In this document: piece by piece, positions 37,762 to 48,158 of the stretch
How positions within the stretch are numbered: position 1 is the stretch's first letter
How the letters are laid out: each line of letters begins with the position of its first letter
Source of the DNA: CAIWHR01 sp963734055
GTDB lineage: Bacteria > Pseudomonadota > Gammaproteobacteria > Burkholderiales > Casimicrobiaceae
Direction: 5' to 3'
Length of the DNA: 64,000 bases
Assembly: GCA_963734055.1 (NCBI GenBank)
Contig: CAVTFQ010000004.1
Span: forward strand, 372,001 to 436,000
Notes under the pieces: generated by a model
Database searches by the model: none
Seen by the model: the letters and a program-made list of their open reading frames with translations, nothing else
Told to the model about the DNA's origin: nothing
Position numbers and translations under genes: made by a program

Positions 37762-40700
37762 CGATTCCCTACCGCTTCATGCCCTGGTCGCGTCGCGGGC
37801 TCGCGCGGGCACATGCGAACATCGACACCGCCGCCGGCCCGCTGGCGACGCGCCCGCGCATCACCGTGGGTCTCACGCTGCAGGCCAGGCAGGACGGGAA
37901 CGCCGCGACCGCGGTGTCCGGCAACATCGACTTGACGCTGTACGGTCCCGCCGACGTGATCGGCATCGACCAGCGCCTGATCGTGCGCACCGACCCGCGG
38001 CCGAACACGACCAACTTCGAACCGAACTACCTCGCGATCGTCGACTTCGATCCGCCGGATTTCCCGTGGCTCCTGACGCCCGCGCGCGCCGACGCGACGG
38101 GGCACCTGCGTCCGTGGCTCGTGTTGGTCGTCGTCGAGCGCAGGAAGGTCGCGCCGCCGACGCTGCGCGCCGGCCGGCCGCTGCCGTCGATCAGCCTCAC
38201 GGCCCAGGAAGTCCAGAGCGAGCTGCCGGACCTCGCGGAGTCGTGGCTGTGGGCGCATTCGCAGGCGGTGTCGACGGTCAACGTCGTCACGCCGCCGACT
38301 CCGGAGAACCAGACCGCCGCCGCGCAAACGCTGTCGACCGAGATGCGGCAGGCGCCGGAGCGCAATATCTCGCGACTCGTCTGCCCGCGGCGCTTGACGC
38401 CGCGCACCGACTACGTCGCGTGCGTCGTGCCGGCCACCGAAGGCGGCCGCCTGCGCGGCCTCGGTCAGCCGGTCGCGGGCGACACCCTCGGCGTCGCGTG
38501 GTCGAAGCAGGCCGCGAACGACATCGAGCTGCCCGTGTACTTCTCGTGGACGTTCTCCACCGGTCCGGTGGGCGACATCGAGACGCTGGCGCGACGCCTG
38601 CGCACGCCCTCGCAATACGGTGGCGACGCGGCGCTGCTCGCCCAACTGCGTCACATCGGCGAACGCCCGGTGTACGTCGACGGCGACCACCTGCTGTTCG
38701 ACGGACCGGCGCCGGGCCAGACCGTCTTCGAAGGCGCGATGGTCTCGCTGGGATTCACCCCGGAAGCGAGCAACGCGGTCTATGCCGGCAAGCTCCAGGA
38801 GATCCTGAACAGCGGATCCTCGCGCGTGGCCGACGGCACCGATCCGGCGCTGCACGTCCCGACCCTCGCCCCGCCGATCTACGGCGAATTCCCGGCCAAG
38901 CGGCACACCGTCACCACGACGAAGATCAACCAGCACTGGCTCGACGGCCTGTCGCTGCAGCCGCGTTACCGGCTGGCGGCGGGCTGGGGCGCCGAGGTGG
39001 TCAGGCAGAACCAGGACGAGTTCATGCAAGCCGCGTGGGAGCAGCTCGGCGACGTGCTTGCCGCCGAGCGCGCATTCTCGCTCGCGCGCCTCTCGCGCGA
39101 CGTGCTGAAGCGCATCGAAGCGAGGCATCTCGCGAAGCTCGCGCCCGATCGCGCGCTGGCGGTGATGTCTCCGGCGCGTGCGCGGATCGCGATCGCCGCC
39201 AACACGTCGCTGTATGGGCGGATGGCGGGCGCGACGCTGCCGCAGGAGCTCTTCGACGGCGCGATGCGCCGCTTCGCGACTCCGCGCCGCGGAACGCTGA
39301 AGATGGCGCGTTGGCGGGAGCGCAACCTGGCGCTGCCTTCGGTTACCGTGCAGATGGCCGCGCTGGTCGACAACTTCGCCCATGCGTCGACCCGGCTCGC
39401 GGCGATCGATCCCAACCGCTTCGTGCCCGACGGCATCCTCGGCAGCCGCTCGTACGACAGCGTCCCGCTGCCGCCCAACCTCGACGCGCAGGTCGACCTC
39501 GAGCCGTACACCGGACTCGCCCTGCACCTGACCGGCCACCAGATCAAGGCCATCCAGGACGCCAACGCCGCGGCGCACAAGCTCGCCGCCCGCACGCCGA
39601 AGACGGCGCCGCTGATGGGCGATGTGTGGCACCAGGGGTTGCTCACCGAGACCCACGCGATCCGCGTCGCCGAGCTGCAGGCGGTTGCCGGCGCTCCGCT
39701 TCCGTCCGACATCGGCCGGGCGATCCAGCAAAGCAGCACGCGGGGAACCGAAGGCGTGCTGCTGTCGGTGCAACAGGGCGTCGTCACGAGCCAGGCCCTG
39801 AGGATCGACGGGCACACCGGCCTCGTGAAGGCCGTCGGCAGGCCGATCCTCTCGACGCGCGCCAAGGCCGCGCAGACGACGGACACGGCGACGAGGCTGG
39901 GGACCGCTGTCGCGTCCGTTCCGCTCTCCGCGCTCAAGCTCTACGGCAACACCGCGGTGTTCACGACGCTGCCGCCGTCGACGCTTGGCCGTGCCGGAGC
40001 GCAGGTGAAGATCGAGCTGAGCGGCCCCGGCCATTTCGGCAAGGTGCCGCCGCCGGGGCGGGACGCCGTGCCGACGATCACCCTGCCGCCGGCGTTGAAG
40101 GATCGCCCCACGCTGCAGCGTTACTCGGAGGCGTTCAAGGACTATGCGCGGATCGTGGTTCCGCCGGCCGATTCGGTGGTCATCCTGGAGGCCGTCGACT
40201 TCGCCACCGCGGCGAACGCATCGCAAGCGCGGTCGCGCGTCGACGCCGACCGGACCGTGCCGGCGCGCCTCGCCAGCGCGCTGAGCCTCGGCGCGCAGGC
40301 GGTCGCGTGGGCCGACGGCGTGCTGTCCAATGCCTTCATCAGCGCGAGCCTGGATGCCGCTCTGGTCGAGCGGCTGCGCTACGTCGTGCCGCGGACGTTC
40401 GATCGCGTGATGGCCTTCCCGCGCCTGCTGTTCCCGCTGTCGCGCAAGCTCGAGAGCCTCGCGCCGGACGTGTTTCTCCCCGGCGTGGGCGTGCTGCCCA
40501 ACGACTTCATCATGGCCGTGAAGACCAACCCGCGGTTCGTCGAGGCGCTGATGATCGGCGCCAATCACGAGATGGGCCGCGAGATGCTGTGGCAGGGACT
40601 GCCCACGGACCAGCGCGGCACGCCGTTTCAGCGCTTCTGGCAGCGGCTCGACGGCAAGAACGACATCGAATGCCTCCACCAGTGGAACGCAGTGCCTCTG

Positions 40701-41234
40701 GGCAAGCAGCCGGGGAGCACGGAGATGCTCGTCCTGCTCGTGCGCGGCCAGCTCATCGAACGCTTCCCCAACCTGTCGATCTACGCCTACCCGATCGTCG
40801 ACAAGGAGACCCGGCCCGGTGGCGCGAGCCCTCCGGTCCCGAACGACCCGAGCGAGATGGATCCGTACAAGCAGGTCGTGCCGGTGATGCAAGGTCATCT
40901 GCTCAAGGACATCACCTACATCGGCTTCCCGATCGCGCCGCTCGATATCGGCAAGTACTTCTTCATCGTCGAGGAGCACATGACCGAGCCCCGCTTCGGC
41001 TTCGACGAGCGGGTCGGCGCCGGGCAGAACAGCAACAACTGGCAGGACGTCGACTGGGACGACGTCAAGGTGGGAAACGGCAACTACTTCGGATTGGCTG
41101 CGCTCAGGAACGCGCAGCCGGCGAAGGGGCCGCGCTGGGTGGATCCGCATGCGGCCACGGTCGCGGACGCGGCCCTGCAGCGGCCGTTCCGCGGCTATTG
41201 GCGAGGCGACGCGCTGAAGACGCCGGGCGGTTGA
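37758..41234 (+). CDS. Giant uncharacterised protein, second gene of the DUF6603 module
   Basis: A 1,158-residue protein starting MTIPYRFMPWSRRGLARAHA at an ATGA overlap with the DUF6603 gene. The N-terminal ~200 residues are beta-rich (RITVGLTLQARQDG, SGNIDLTLYGPADVIGID, FEPNYLAIVDFDPPDFPWLL, then LRPWLVLVVVERRK). The middle is helical and Ala/Arg-rich (AERAFSLARLSRDVLKRIEA). The end has FVEALMIGANHEMGREMLWQ, followed by GTPFQRFWQR and DIGKYFFIVEEHMTEPRFGF. No signal peptide, membrane helix, P-loop or catalytic signature was seen. I do not recognise a named family. Its coupling to the DUF6603 gene and the next two giants points to one complex or pathway. Confidence 0.65.
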   Translation: MTIPYRFMPWSRRGLARAHANIDTAAGPLATRPRITVGLTLQARQDGNAATAVSGNIDLTLYGPADVIGIDQRLIVRTDPRPNTTNFEPNYLAIVDFDPPDFPWLLTPARADATGHLRPWLVLVVVERRKVAPPTLRAGRPLPSISLTAQEVQSELPDLAESWLWAHSQAVSTVNVVTPPTPENQTAAAQTLSTEMRQAPERNISRLVCPRRLTPRTDYVACVVPATEGGRLRGLGQPVAGDTLGVAWSKQAANDIELPVYFSWTFSTGPVGDIETLARRLRTPSQYGGDAALLAQLRHIGERPVYVDGDHLLFDGPAPGQTVFEGAMVSLGFTPEASNAVYAGKLQEILNSGSSRVADGTDPALHVPTLAPPIYGEFPAKRHTVTTTKINQHWLDGLSLQPRYRLAAGWGAEVVRQNQDEFMQAAWEQLGDVLAAERAFSLARLSRDVLKRIEARHLAKLAPDRALAVMSPARARIAIAANTSLYGRMAGATLPQELFDGAMRRFATPRRGTLKMARWRERNLALPSVTVQMAALVDNFAHASTRLAAIDPNRFVPDGILGSRSYDSVPLPPNLDAQVDLEPYTGLALHLTGHQIKAIQDANAAAHKLAARTPKTAPLMGDVWHQGLLTETHAIRVAELQAVAGAPLPSDIGRAIQQSSTRGTEGVLLSVQQGVVTSQALRIDGHTGLVKAVGRPILSTRAKAAQTTDTATRLGTAVASVPLSALKLYGNTAVFTTLPPSTLGRAGAQVKIELSGPGHFGKVPPPGRDAVPTITLPPALKDRPTLQRYSEAFKDYARIVVPPADSVVILEAVDFATAANASQARSRVDADRTVPARLASALSLGAQAVAWADGVLSNAFISASLDAALVERLRYVVPRTFDRVMAFPRLLFPLSRKLESLAPDVFLPGVGVLPNDFIMAVKTNPRFVEALMIGANHEMGREMLWQGLPTDQRGTPFQRFWQRLDGKNDIECLHQWNAVPLGKQPGSTEMLVLLVRGQLIERFPNLSIYAYPIVDKETRPGGASPPVPNDPSEMDPYKQVVPVMQGHLLKDITYIGFPIAPLDIGKYFFIVEEHMTEPRFGFDERVGAGQNSNNWQDVDWDDVKVGNGNYFGLAALRNAQPAKGPRWVDPHAATVADAALQRPFRGYWRGDALKTPGG

Positions 41235-41276
41235 GATCCGTCCGGAGTGCCCCTGACGACGAAGGGAATGCAGAGC

Positions 41277-44200
41277 ATGGCCCGCATCGACATCGACCTC
41301 GGCGGTTTCACGCGGACGCGAACCGAGCTCGATCGGCTCGCGCTGCGGCAACGCGAAGCCGAAGCCCGGATCGCCTCCGCGATGGCCCTGCTCGACGCGG
41401 CCGTCCGCTCCGGCGCCTCCGCGGACGAGCGGAAGGCGCTGAGCGCTCGCGTGAACGAAGCGCAGGCGGCGCGCAGCGCGCTCGTCGCCGAGCGTCGCGC
41501 GCTGCAGAACCGGATGGACGAGCTGGCCAACGGCCTCGTGCACGGCCGCGACCCGTCCGCGCTGGTCGGCGCCCTCGACGGACACATCCCGATCGCGCTC
41601 CTGCCGATGCGCATCGAGACGCGCTATTTCCGCGTGCCGGGGCAGCCGGTGCGGTTGCGTATCCGGGTCTATCCCGACGATCTCAACACCATCGACCACG
41701 AACCCGCGCCCACCGCCGACGAGCAGCAGGCGGCGTTGGGGTACTGGCGCGCGCGCTTCGCGCACGACGACGACGAGGCCGCGCGCATCCTGCGCGACCT
41801 GACGAGGTTCCACGGCCGCGGCCGCGCCCTCTGGCTCGTGCGCGTGCACACGCCGACCAATCCGGTGCCGGCGCCCGACGCGGAAGGCGAGCCTGTGTTT
41901 CCGCCGACGGAAACCATCGATGCGCTCGCCAAGGCGACGCGCGCGGTCCTGTTGCCGGAGCGCTGGTGCGCGATCGGATATGCGTCGGGGCGGCGCGAGG
42001 TCTTCCGCGTCTGGGGCAATACGATCCCCGACGAGCTCGTGCTCTCGCCGGACTGGCTCGCGACCGACGACCCCGAGGCCCTGCTCGGTGGCGACCGCGC
42101 GTGGATGGTCGACTTCGACGCGGCGCTCAAGAACGGAATGGCCCTCGAAGTGACGCAGGACAGGATCGCACCGCCGCCGCCCATTCGCTTCGATCTCGCC
42201 ACCGGCACGCTGGAACGGCTGGTCGTCGTCGGCTTCGAGTGGACCAAGAACGCCGCCGACAGCGCCGCCGATTTCACCGACCTCCTCGCCGCGCATCGGG
42301 ATTCGAGCGGCCTCGGATTTGCCGCGCTGGGGACACCGACCAACAACACGGAGGCCGCGCCGGCGGGCTACAGCCCGAGCTCGAAGAACCTGCCTCCGCC
42401 GCCTGCCACCCCGGGGGCCGGCAAGGAGGATCAGGACGCGCTGCAGTTGCTGCAATGGGCGTGCGGCATCGCGCCCGAGGCGCTGCCGGCGGACAACATC
42501 GAGAACCCCCATCTCACGGACCAGCGCACCGGCCTGCACATGATGAACGTGCTGTGGCGCGGCACGTTCGGCGACTACCTGATGCAGGAGTGGAATCCGA
42601 TGGCCGGCGCCAAGGAAGCCCTCGGCACGTCCGGGCTCTACGCGTTGCGCCGTTACGCCGTGTCGTACGTGCGGCCGACCGGCCCGTTGCCGATCCTGCG
42701 CGTGGACGAGCAGCCGTACGCCGTGCTGCCGCTCGTCGGCAGGCGCTTTGCCGATCCGGGCGATTCGCAGGTCGAGACCGCGATCGGCAAGGTGCTGCGC
42801 GTGCTGCGCCCGATGTGGGAGCTCGCGAGCAACAGCGTTCCGCTGCTCAAAGATGGCGACCTCGACAAGGCGAAGGACATCCTGCAGACCGGCGCCTGGT
42901 CGCAGACGGCGTACTACCGCGACAAGGACGTCAAGGCGATGTGCATGATGCCGACGCCGTTCTCGGACGCGCAGTCGAGCGGCCGCAATCCGCTGATCCA
43001 GAGCGTCATTTCGGCGCTGGGCCCGTTCAACTACTGGGAAACGCACATCGGGGTGTGCAACGACTTCCTGCCCGACCCGCCGTACTCGCCGGGCTATCTC
43101 GCCGGCGTGCCGTGGGTGCTCGCCGACGACAAGGATCCGACCAAGGAAGCGAGCGGCGACACGAGCTTCGCGGACTCCAACAATTATCTCCACGCCATTG
43201 CCGAAGCCGCCATAGAGACGCCGGCCGCGGGCAAGCCCGTTCTCGACAAGAGCCAGGCCGGTCCTGCGCTCTTGCAGGCGCTCGCCGCGTACTCGGTGCA
43301 GAAGGAGCAAGGCGACGCCGTCGACCGCTTCGTCGACGTGAGCGGCGCCGTGAACCGGGTCGTCTCGCGCGCCACCTCGACGATGCCCTACGTCGAGGCC
43401 GTCGCGGACAACGAAGCGATGTTCACGGTGCAGACGCCCAAGGAAATGGCCAGCGTGTCCATCCCGGCCGTCACCGGACGCGCGACCCTCGGCGAGCACG
43501 TCGCCCTTACGCTCAGCGCGCAGCTGCAGCCGCAAGGCAAGAATGTGGCCTGGCGCGCGTCCGACGGGCTCTGGAGCTCGGTGGCCCACGTGCTCCCGCA
43601 GACGCGCAACCTGGGCGCGGTCAAGCTGAGCCTCGATTTCCTGGCCACGCGCAGCGTCGGCGAGCTCAACATCGCGTTCCGCTCCACCCTCGACGCGTTC
43701 TCGTACCGTCTCGACGCCTGGATCACGGCGCGCTCGAATCGCCGGCTCGAGCAGATGCGCGCGGCGCAACCGACCGGCGTCTACATCGGCGGCTATGCCT
43801 GGGTGGAGAACCTCAAGGCCGATGAGCGTCCCGACAGCGAGGGCTTCCTGCTCGCGCCGTCGCAGGCGCAGGCCGCGACCGCGGCGATCCTGCGCAGCGG
43901 CTTCATGGCGAACCACGAGCAGGGCGCCTTCGACATCGCGCTCGACTCCCGGCGGACCCGCCGCGCGAGCGACATCCTGCAGGGACTCACCCGCGACCAG
44001 CCGCTCGCGGCGCTCTACGGCTATCGCATCGAGCGCGCGCTACGCGACGCCCAACTCGGCAAGTTCATCTGGCCGCTGCGACTCGCGTATCCGTGGCGCC
44101 CGGTCGGCGGCGGATTGCCCGGCGATGCAACCGAGGCAGTGGGTGCGCGCGACGTCGTCGACGGCGTCGCCGTGCTGGCCGACTGGGAAACGGGACCAGG

Positions 44201-46201
44201 TACCGTTATCGGAAAACTTGCCGCCTCGCTGGCAGGCCTGGTTCCGCCGGCCCCCGCGATACTGCCGGGCGAACAGCCAACGATCGCGGCCATCATCGCG
44301 GACGCCGCGGACCTGGCCGACAGCGTCAGCGACCTGCTGCTCGCCGAAGGCGCCCACCAGATCGTCCAGGGCAACCCCGCGCGCGCCGCGGCGGCGATGG
44401 CGGTCGCCGACAAGCAGACGCTGCCGATCGAGAACCAGGTCGGGCGCACGCCGCGCGGCGGCGCCAGCTACACGCAGCGCATCGTCGTCGTGTGTCCGGA
44501 TACCGTCCAAGGCTGGCCCGAGGATCGCCGCTCGCACACCGAGCCCGCGCTCAATGCCTGGATCGCGAAGATGCTGGGCGATCCCGGCCGCTACAGGTTC
44601 GTCGCGCGAGTGCACCGCCGGGATGCCGACGGCAACGACGTGATCGACGCCCTCCCGATCGTCGCGACCTGGGACGACGTCGGGCTGTCGCCGCTGTCTG
44701 CGGTCCTCCTGGCCGAAGGCGTCGTCGCGGCGCGGCTCGCGGGTCCGGCCGAGACCGGCTTGCGCAGCGCGGTGGCGGCGGCGCTGATCGCCAAGGTGGC
44801 CGACGCCGCGACGGTGGCGCTGCTCGACATCGAGCCGGAAGACGACGACGTCGAGGAGGCCGATTCGCTCGGACTCGCCGAGCTCGAGGCGATCGCGATG
44901 ACGCTGAACGCGCTCATCGGCAAGGCGCGCCACGCGACGCGCAAGGATGTCGTGCGCGTCGACGACCAGCTCGAAGCGTCCCTGCCGCCGATGGGCGAAT
45001 ACCGCGGCGTCGACGTCGTCGAGATCGTGGGGCGCGCCGACGCGCTCGTCGCCGAGTTCGATGCGGCCCGCGTCGCGCTCCTCGCGAGCGTCGATGCCGA
45101 CGGATTGCTCGCGGCCCTCTCGGCCATGCACCGACCTGCTGCCGCGAGGTGGCGTGGCCGGCGCAGGTGTTCGCCATCGATGCGCCCGGCGCCGATCCCG
45201 CGACCCGAAATGCCCGCGCGGCCGAAGCGATCGTCGCGCTGCAGCCGATCCTCGATGCGCTGCAGGACGACGTGCATGCCGATCCGCCGCTCCTCGCCGG
45301 GCAGGTTGCCCCGACCGACGCGCAGCGCGTCCAGCACGCGATCGAGCGGATCAAGCGGCTCCTCGGCAAGGATTTTCCGGTGCTGCCGAAGTTCACCATC
45401 GGCCCCTACGCGACCGAATTCAATGCGTCGCTCGCCGACCAGGCCGCGCTCTGCGCAGCCGATCCCTGGCGCGTCAACGGCTGGCTCTGCCAGGCGGCGC
45501 GCGTGCGCGAGGGCGCGGATCGCTTCGCCGCGGCCGTGTCGGCGCACGAAGCGCTGTGCGCACCGTTGGCACAGGGCGACCTCAAGGTCGTGCAGTTTCC
45601 CCATCACTCGGGCAACACATGGGCGGCCCTCCCCGAAGCGTGGCGCGAGGACGAGGGCGTGCCCTTCGATCCCAAGCAGGTGCCCGAGGAATTGCGCGCC
45701 TACCTTGCGGCGAAGCCCACGCCGCGGTACCGCGACATCAACCGCGTCGCGCCGGACCTCGCCATCGTGCTGCACGCGCGCGGCGTGGCGGCTGTTGCCG
45801 GCGACAGCACGCTCGCGGCCTTCGTCTGCGACGAGTGGCCCGAATTCGTTCCCGATCCGTTCCAGACCGCGGGAATCGGATTCCACTACGACGCGCCGGG
45901 CGCGCGTCCGCCGCAGTCGATCCTGCTCGCGCTGCCGCCGCGGCTGGGCCAGGACGCCTGGAGCTTCGACGACGCGGTCGACGTGATCCACGAGGCCTTC
46001 GACCTGGCGAGGCTCCGCGGCGTGCGCCCGCGCGACCTGGCCGGCGGCCTGGGCGCCGTGCTGCCGGGGAACTACCTGCCGCACACCTACACCGACGACC
46101 TGCCGAGCGTGCGCATGCTCGAGCTCGAGCGCGAGGCGCGGCGGCGTCTCGTCTCGTCCATGGGATCGGTCGCCGCGACGTTCACGCTCGGCAAGATCTG
46201 A
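41277..46201 (+). CDS. Giant uncharacterised protein with N-terminal coiled coil, third gene of the DUF6603 module; frameshifted
   Basis: About 1,641 residues after joining two frames. The start at 41277 (MARIDIDLGGFTRTRTELDR) has AAGGGA about ten bases upstream; a GTG at 41247 is the alternative. Residues ~5-85 form a charged coiled coil (LALRQREAEARIASAMALLD, LVAERRALQNRMDELANGL). Then follow IPIALLPMRIETRYFRVPG and RVYPDDLNTIDHEP, a long mixed region (RYAVSYVRPTGPLPILRVDE, then QPYAVLPLVG), and a C-terminal part with GVRPRDLAGGLGAVLPGNYL. The frame shifts near 45,130 (LSAMH then REVAWPAQVFAIDAP), most simply one missing base. It has no signal peptide. The function is unknown; the size, coiled coil and position suggest a structural or scaffold component. 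Confidence 0.65.
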
Positions 46202-46216
46202 TCGCGAGGAGGCAGC

Positions 46217-48119
46217 GTGCGCATCGAATTCAGGAAGACCGACGCCTCGATGACGCTGGTCGGAGTCAAAGAGCCGTCGATCACCGGTATCACGCGACTC
46301 GAGACGCAGCCGACGGCGATCAGCCTCCAAGCCGGGCTCTCGGCGCCGCTGGCCGACCCGCTGTGGCTTTTGTCGCGGCAGTGGCAATTCAACGAGTTCC
46401 AGGGCGAGGACGCCGGCACGCCGCTCCGCGTCCGGTTCGCGGTACAAGGCGTGAAGGTGGATGCGTTTCGCGCCGGCGCCGAACCCGCGGCGCCGTGGCA
46501 GCCGATCGGCGATCACGACGTGCCGATCGAGACGCGCGTCGAGGCCGAGCCGGCGTGGTCCACGCATGCGCGGCTGCGCGGCGAGGCGGGCCAGCACGCG
46601 CTGCGGATGGCGACTCCCGCCGTGCGCGCTGCGCTGCTCGCAGCCTATCCGCTCGCGCTGTCCGCGCCCACCGATCCGGACGCCGATCGCGCCGGCCTCC
46701 TCTGGTCGAGGCTGCTGCACGCGCGGACCATCGATGCAATCGCGCTGGCCGACGAATTGCGCCCGCTCGTCGACGCCGCAGGCCACCTGCCGAACCTGCC
46801 CGCACGACTGGCGCTCGGCGGCGCCGACGCCGACGCCGCCAAGGCGATGCTCGCGACCTGGCTCGCCTGGCTCGATGAGCTGCTCTACGAGGGCGACGCG
46901 GCCGGCGCCTCGTGGCAGCGCAACCGCATGGAATACGCGTTTGCGCTGAAGGCGGGCGACACGCGGCTCGATGCCGGCGAATACACCGACGGTCACGTCG
47001 ATTGGGATGACTTCCGTGCGACGGCGATCGCGCCGCCGGGCGACTCCGGTACGGCAGACGTTCGCAGTCGAATCGCGCCACCCGACGCCCGTCCGCTACC
47101 CCGGGATGCCCGCCGAGCGCTTCTGGGAGTTCGAGGACGGCAACGTCAATTTCGCGGGCGCCGAGGCCGGCGTCACCGATCTCCTGCGGATGTGCGTCAC
47201 CGAATTCGCGCTGGCCTTCGGCAACGACTGGTTTCTCGTGCCGGTGCGCCTTCCGGTCGGCTGGATCCATCGCGTGACGGACTTCGTGATCACCGACAAC
47301 TTCGGCATCGCGTCGTCACCCGCTGCGATCAGGAACCCCGAGGGCGCGCAGTGGACCCTGTACTCGGTGACTCCGGACCCGACGCTGCAGGGGCGCCTCG
47401 ATCACGCGCTGTTCCTGCCGGACAGCCTCGACGGCGTGCTCGAAGGCACGGTGCTCGAGGAGACGATGCTCGCGCGGGACGAGATGGCGAACCTCGCATG
47501 GGCGATCGAGCACACCGTTCAGGGCGTGTCGGGCGAGCCGCTCAATCGCGAGCTCGAGGCGAAGGCGCTCGCCTTCCAGCAGCGCATCGACTTCGACGGC
47601 GGCGTCGCCAGCCCGCAGCTGGTCTACCGGCTGCAGACGCCGGTCCCGGCGAACTGGACGCCGCTCCTGCCGGTGCGCGACACGCCGCTCAATCTTGCCG
47701 ACCCGCTCAGCATCCGGCTCGCGCGCGCCGGGATGAAGCGCTTCTATCCCGAGGCGAGCGTCGACGTGATCGGCGCGGTCGACCCCGCCTACGTCGACTT
47801 TCTCGCGCTGCTCGATGCCCAGGACGACTTCGTCACGCGCATCGCCATCGGCGACGGCTTGCGCGCCTACGTGTTCTATCCCCGCGGCTGGATGTTGCGG
47901 CGCGACCCCCTGCATCCGATGCCCGACGACGATACGCTCGTCATCGAGGAGGAGGAGGTACCGCGCATCGGCGCCACGCTCAAGCGCAAGTTCCAGTACG
48001 CGAGGAGCAGCGACGGCCGCAGCTGGCTCTGGATAGGCCGCAGCAAGACGGCGGGCCGCGGCGAAGCGCAGAGTGCTCTGCGCTTCGACGTCGCCGTGAA
48101 GCGGGAGACTTTGCGGTAG
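46217..48119 (+). CDS. Uncharacterised protein, fourth gene of the DUF6603 module; frameshifted
   Basis: About 634 residues after joining two frames. The GTG start at 46217 is preceded by GAGGAGG and lies 15 bases after the previous stop. The N-terminus has SAPLADPLWLLSRQWQFNEF directly followed by QGEDAGTPLRVRF. The frame shifts near 47,040 (DFRATAIAPPG then TPVRQTFAVESRHPTPVRYP). The second half has GMPAERFWEFEDGNVNF, LAFGNDWFLVPVRLPVGWIH and VTDFVITDNFG, a conserved-looking pattern I have seen in uncharacterised proteins of other bacteria but cannot name. It has no signal peptide or membrane helix. It closes the module; the next gene is convergent. Confidence 0.65.
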
Positions 48120-48158
48120 CGGCAAAAGGGCGAGCGCGCCGCGAGGCAGCCACGAGAG

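Noticed and set aside
37425..43916. A 2,163-codon open frame on the minus strand and a 2,057-codon one on the plus strand (37652-43825)
   Set aside because: Both lie across the giant-module genes in other frames and read as Arg/Ala/His-rich sequence; they follow from GC-rich codon use, not from real genes.
34378..48119. Interpretation of the giant module as a prophage tail or contractile injection system
   Set aside because: No sheath, tube, baseplate, AAA ATPase, holin or lysin signature is visible on either side, so the label is not supported.
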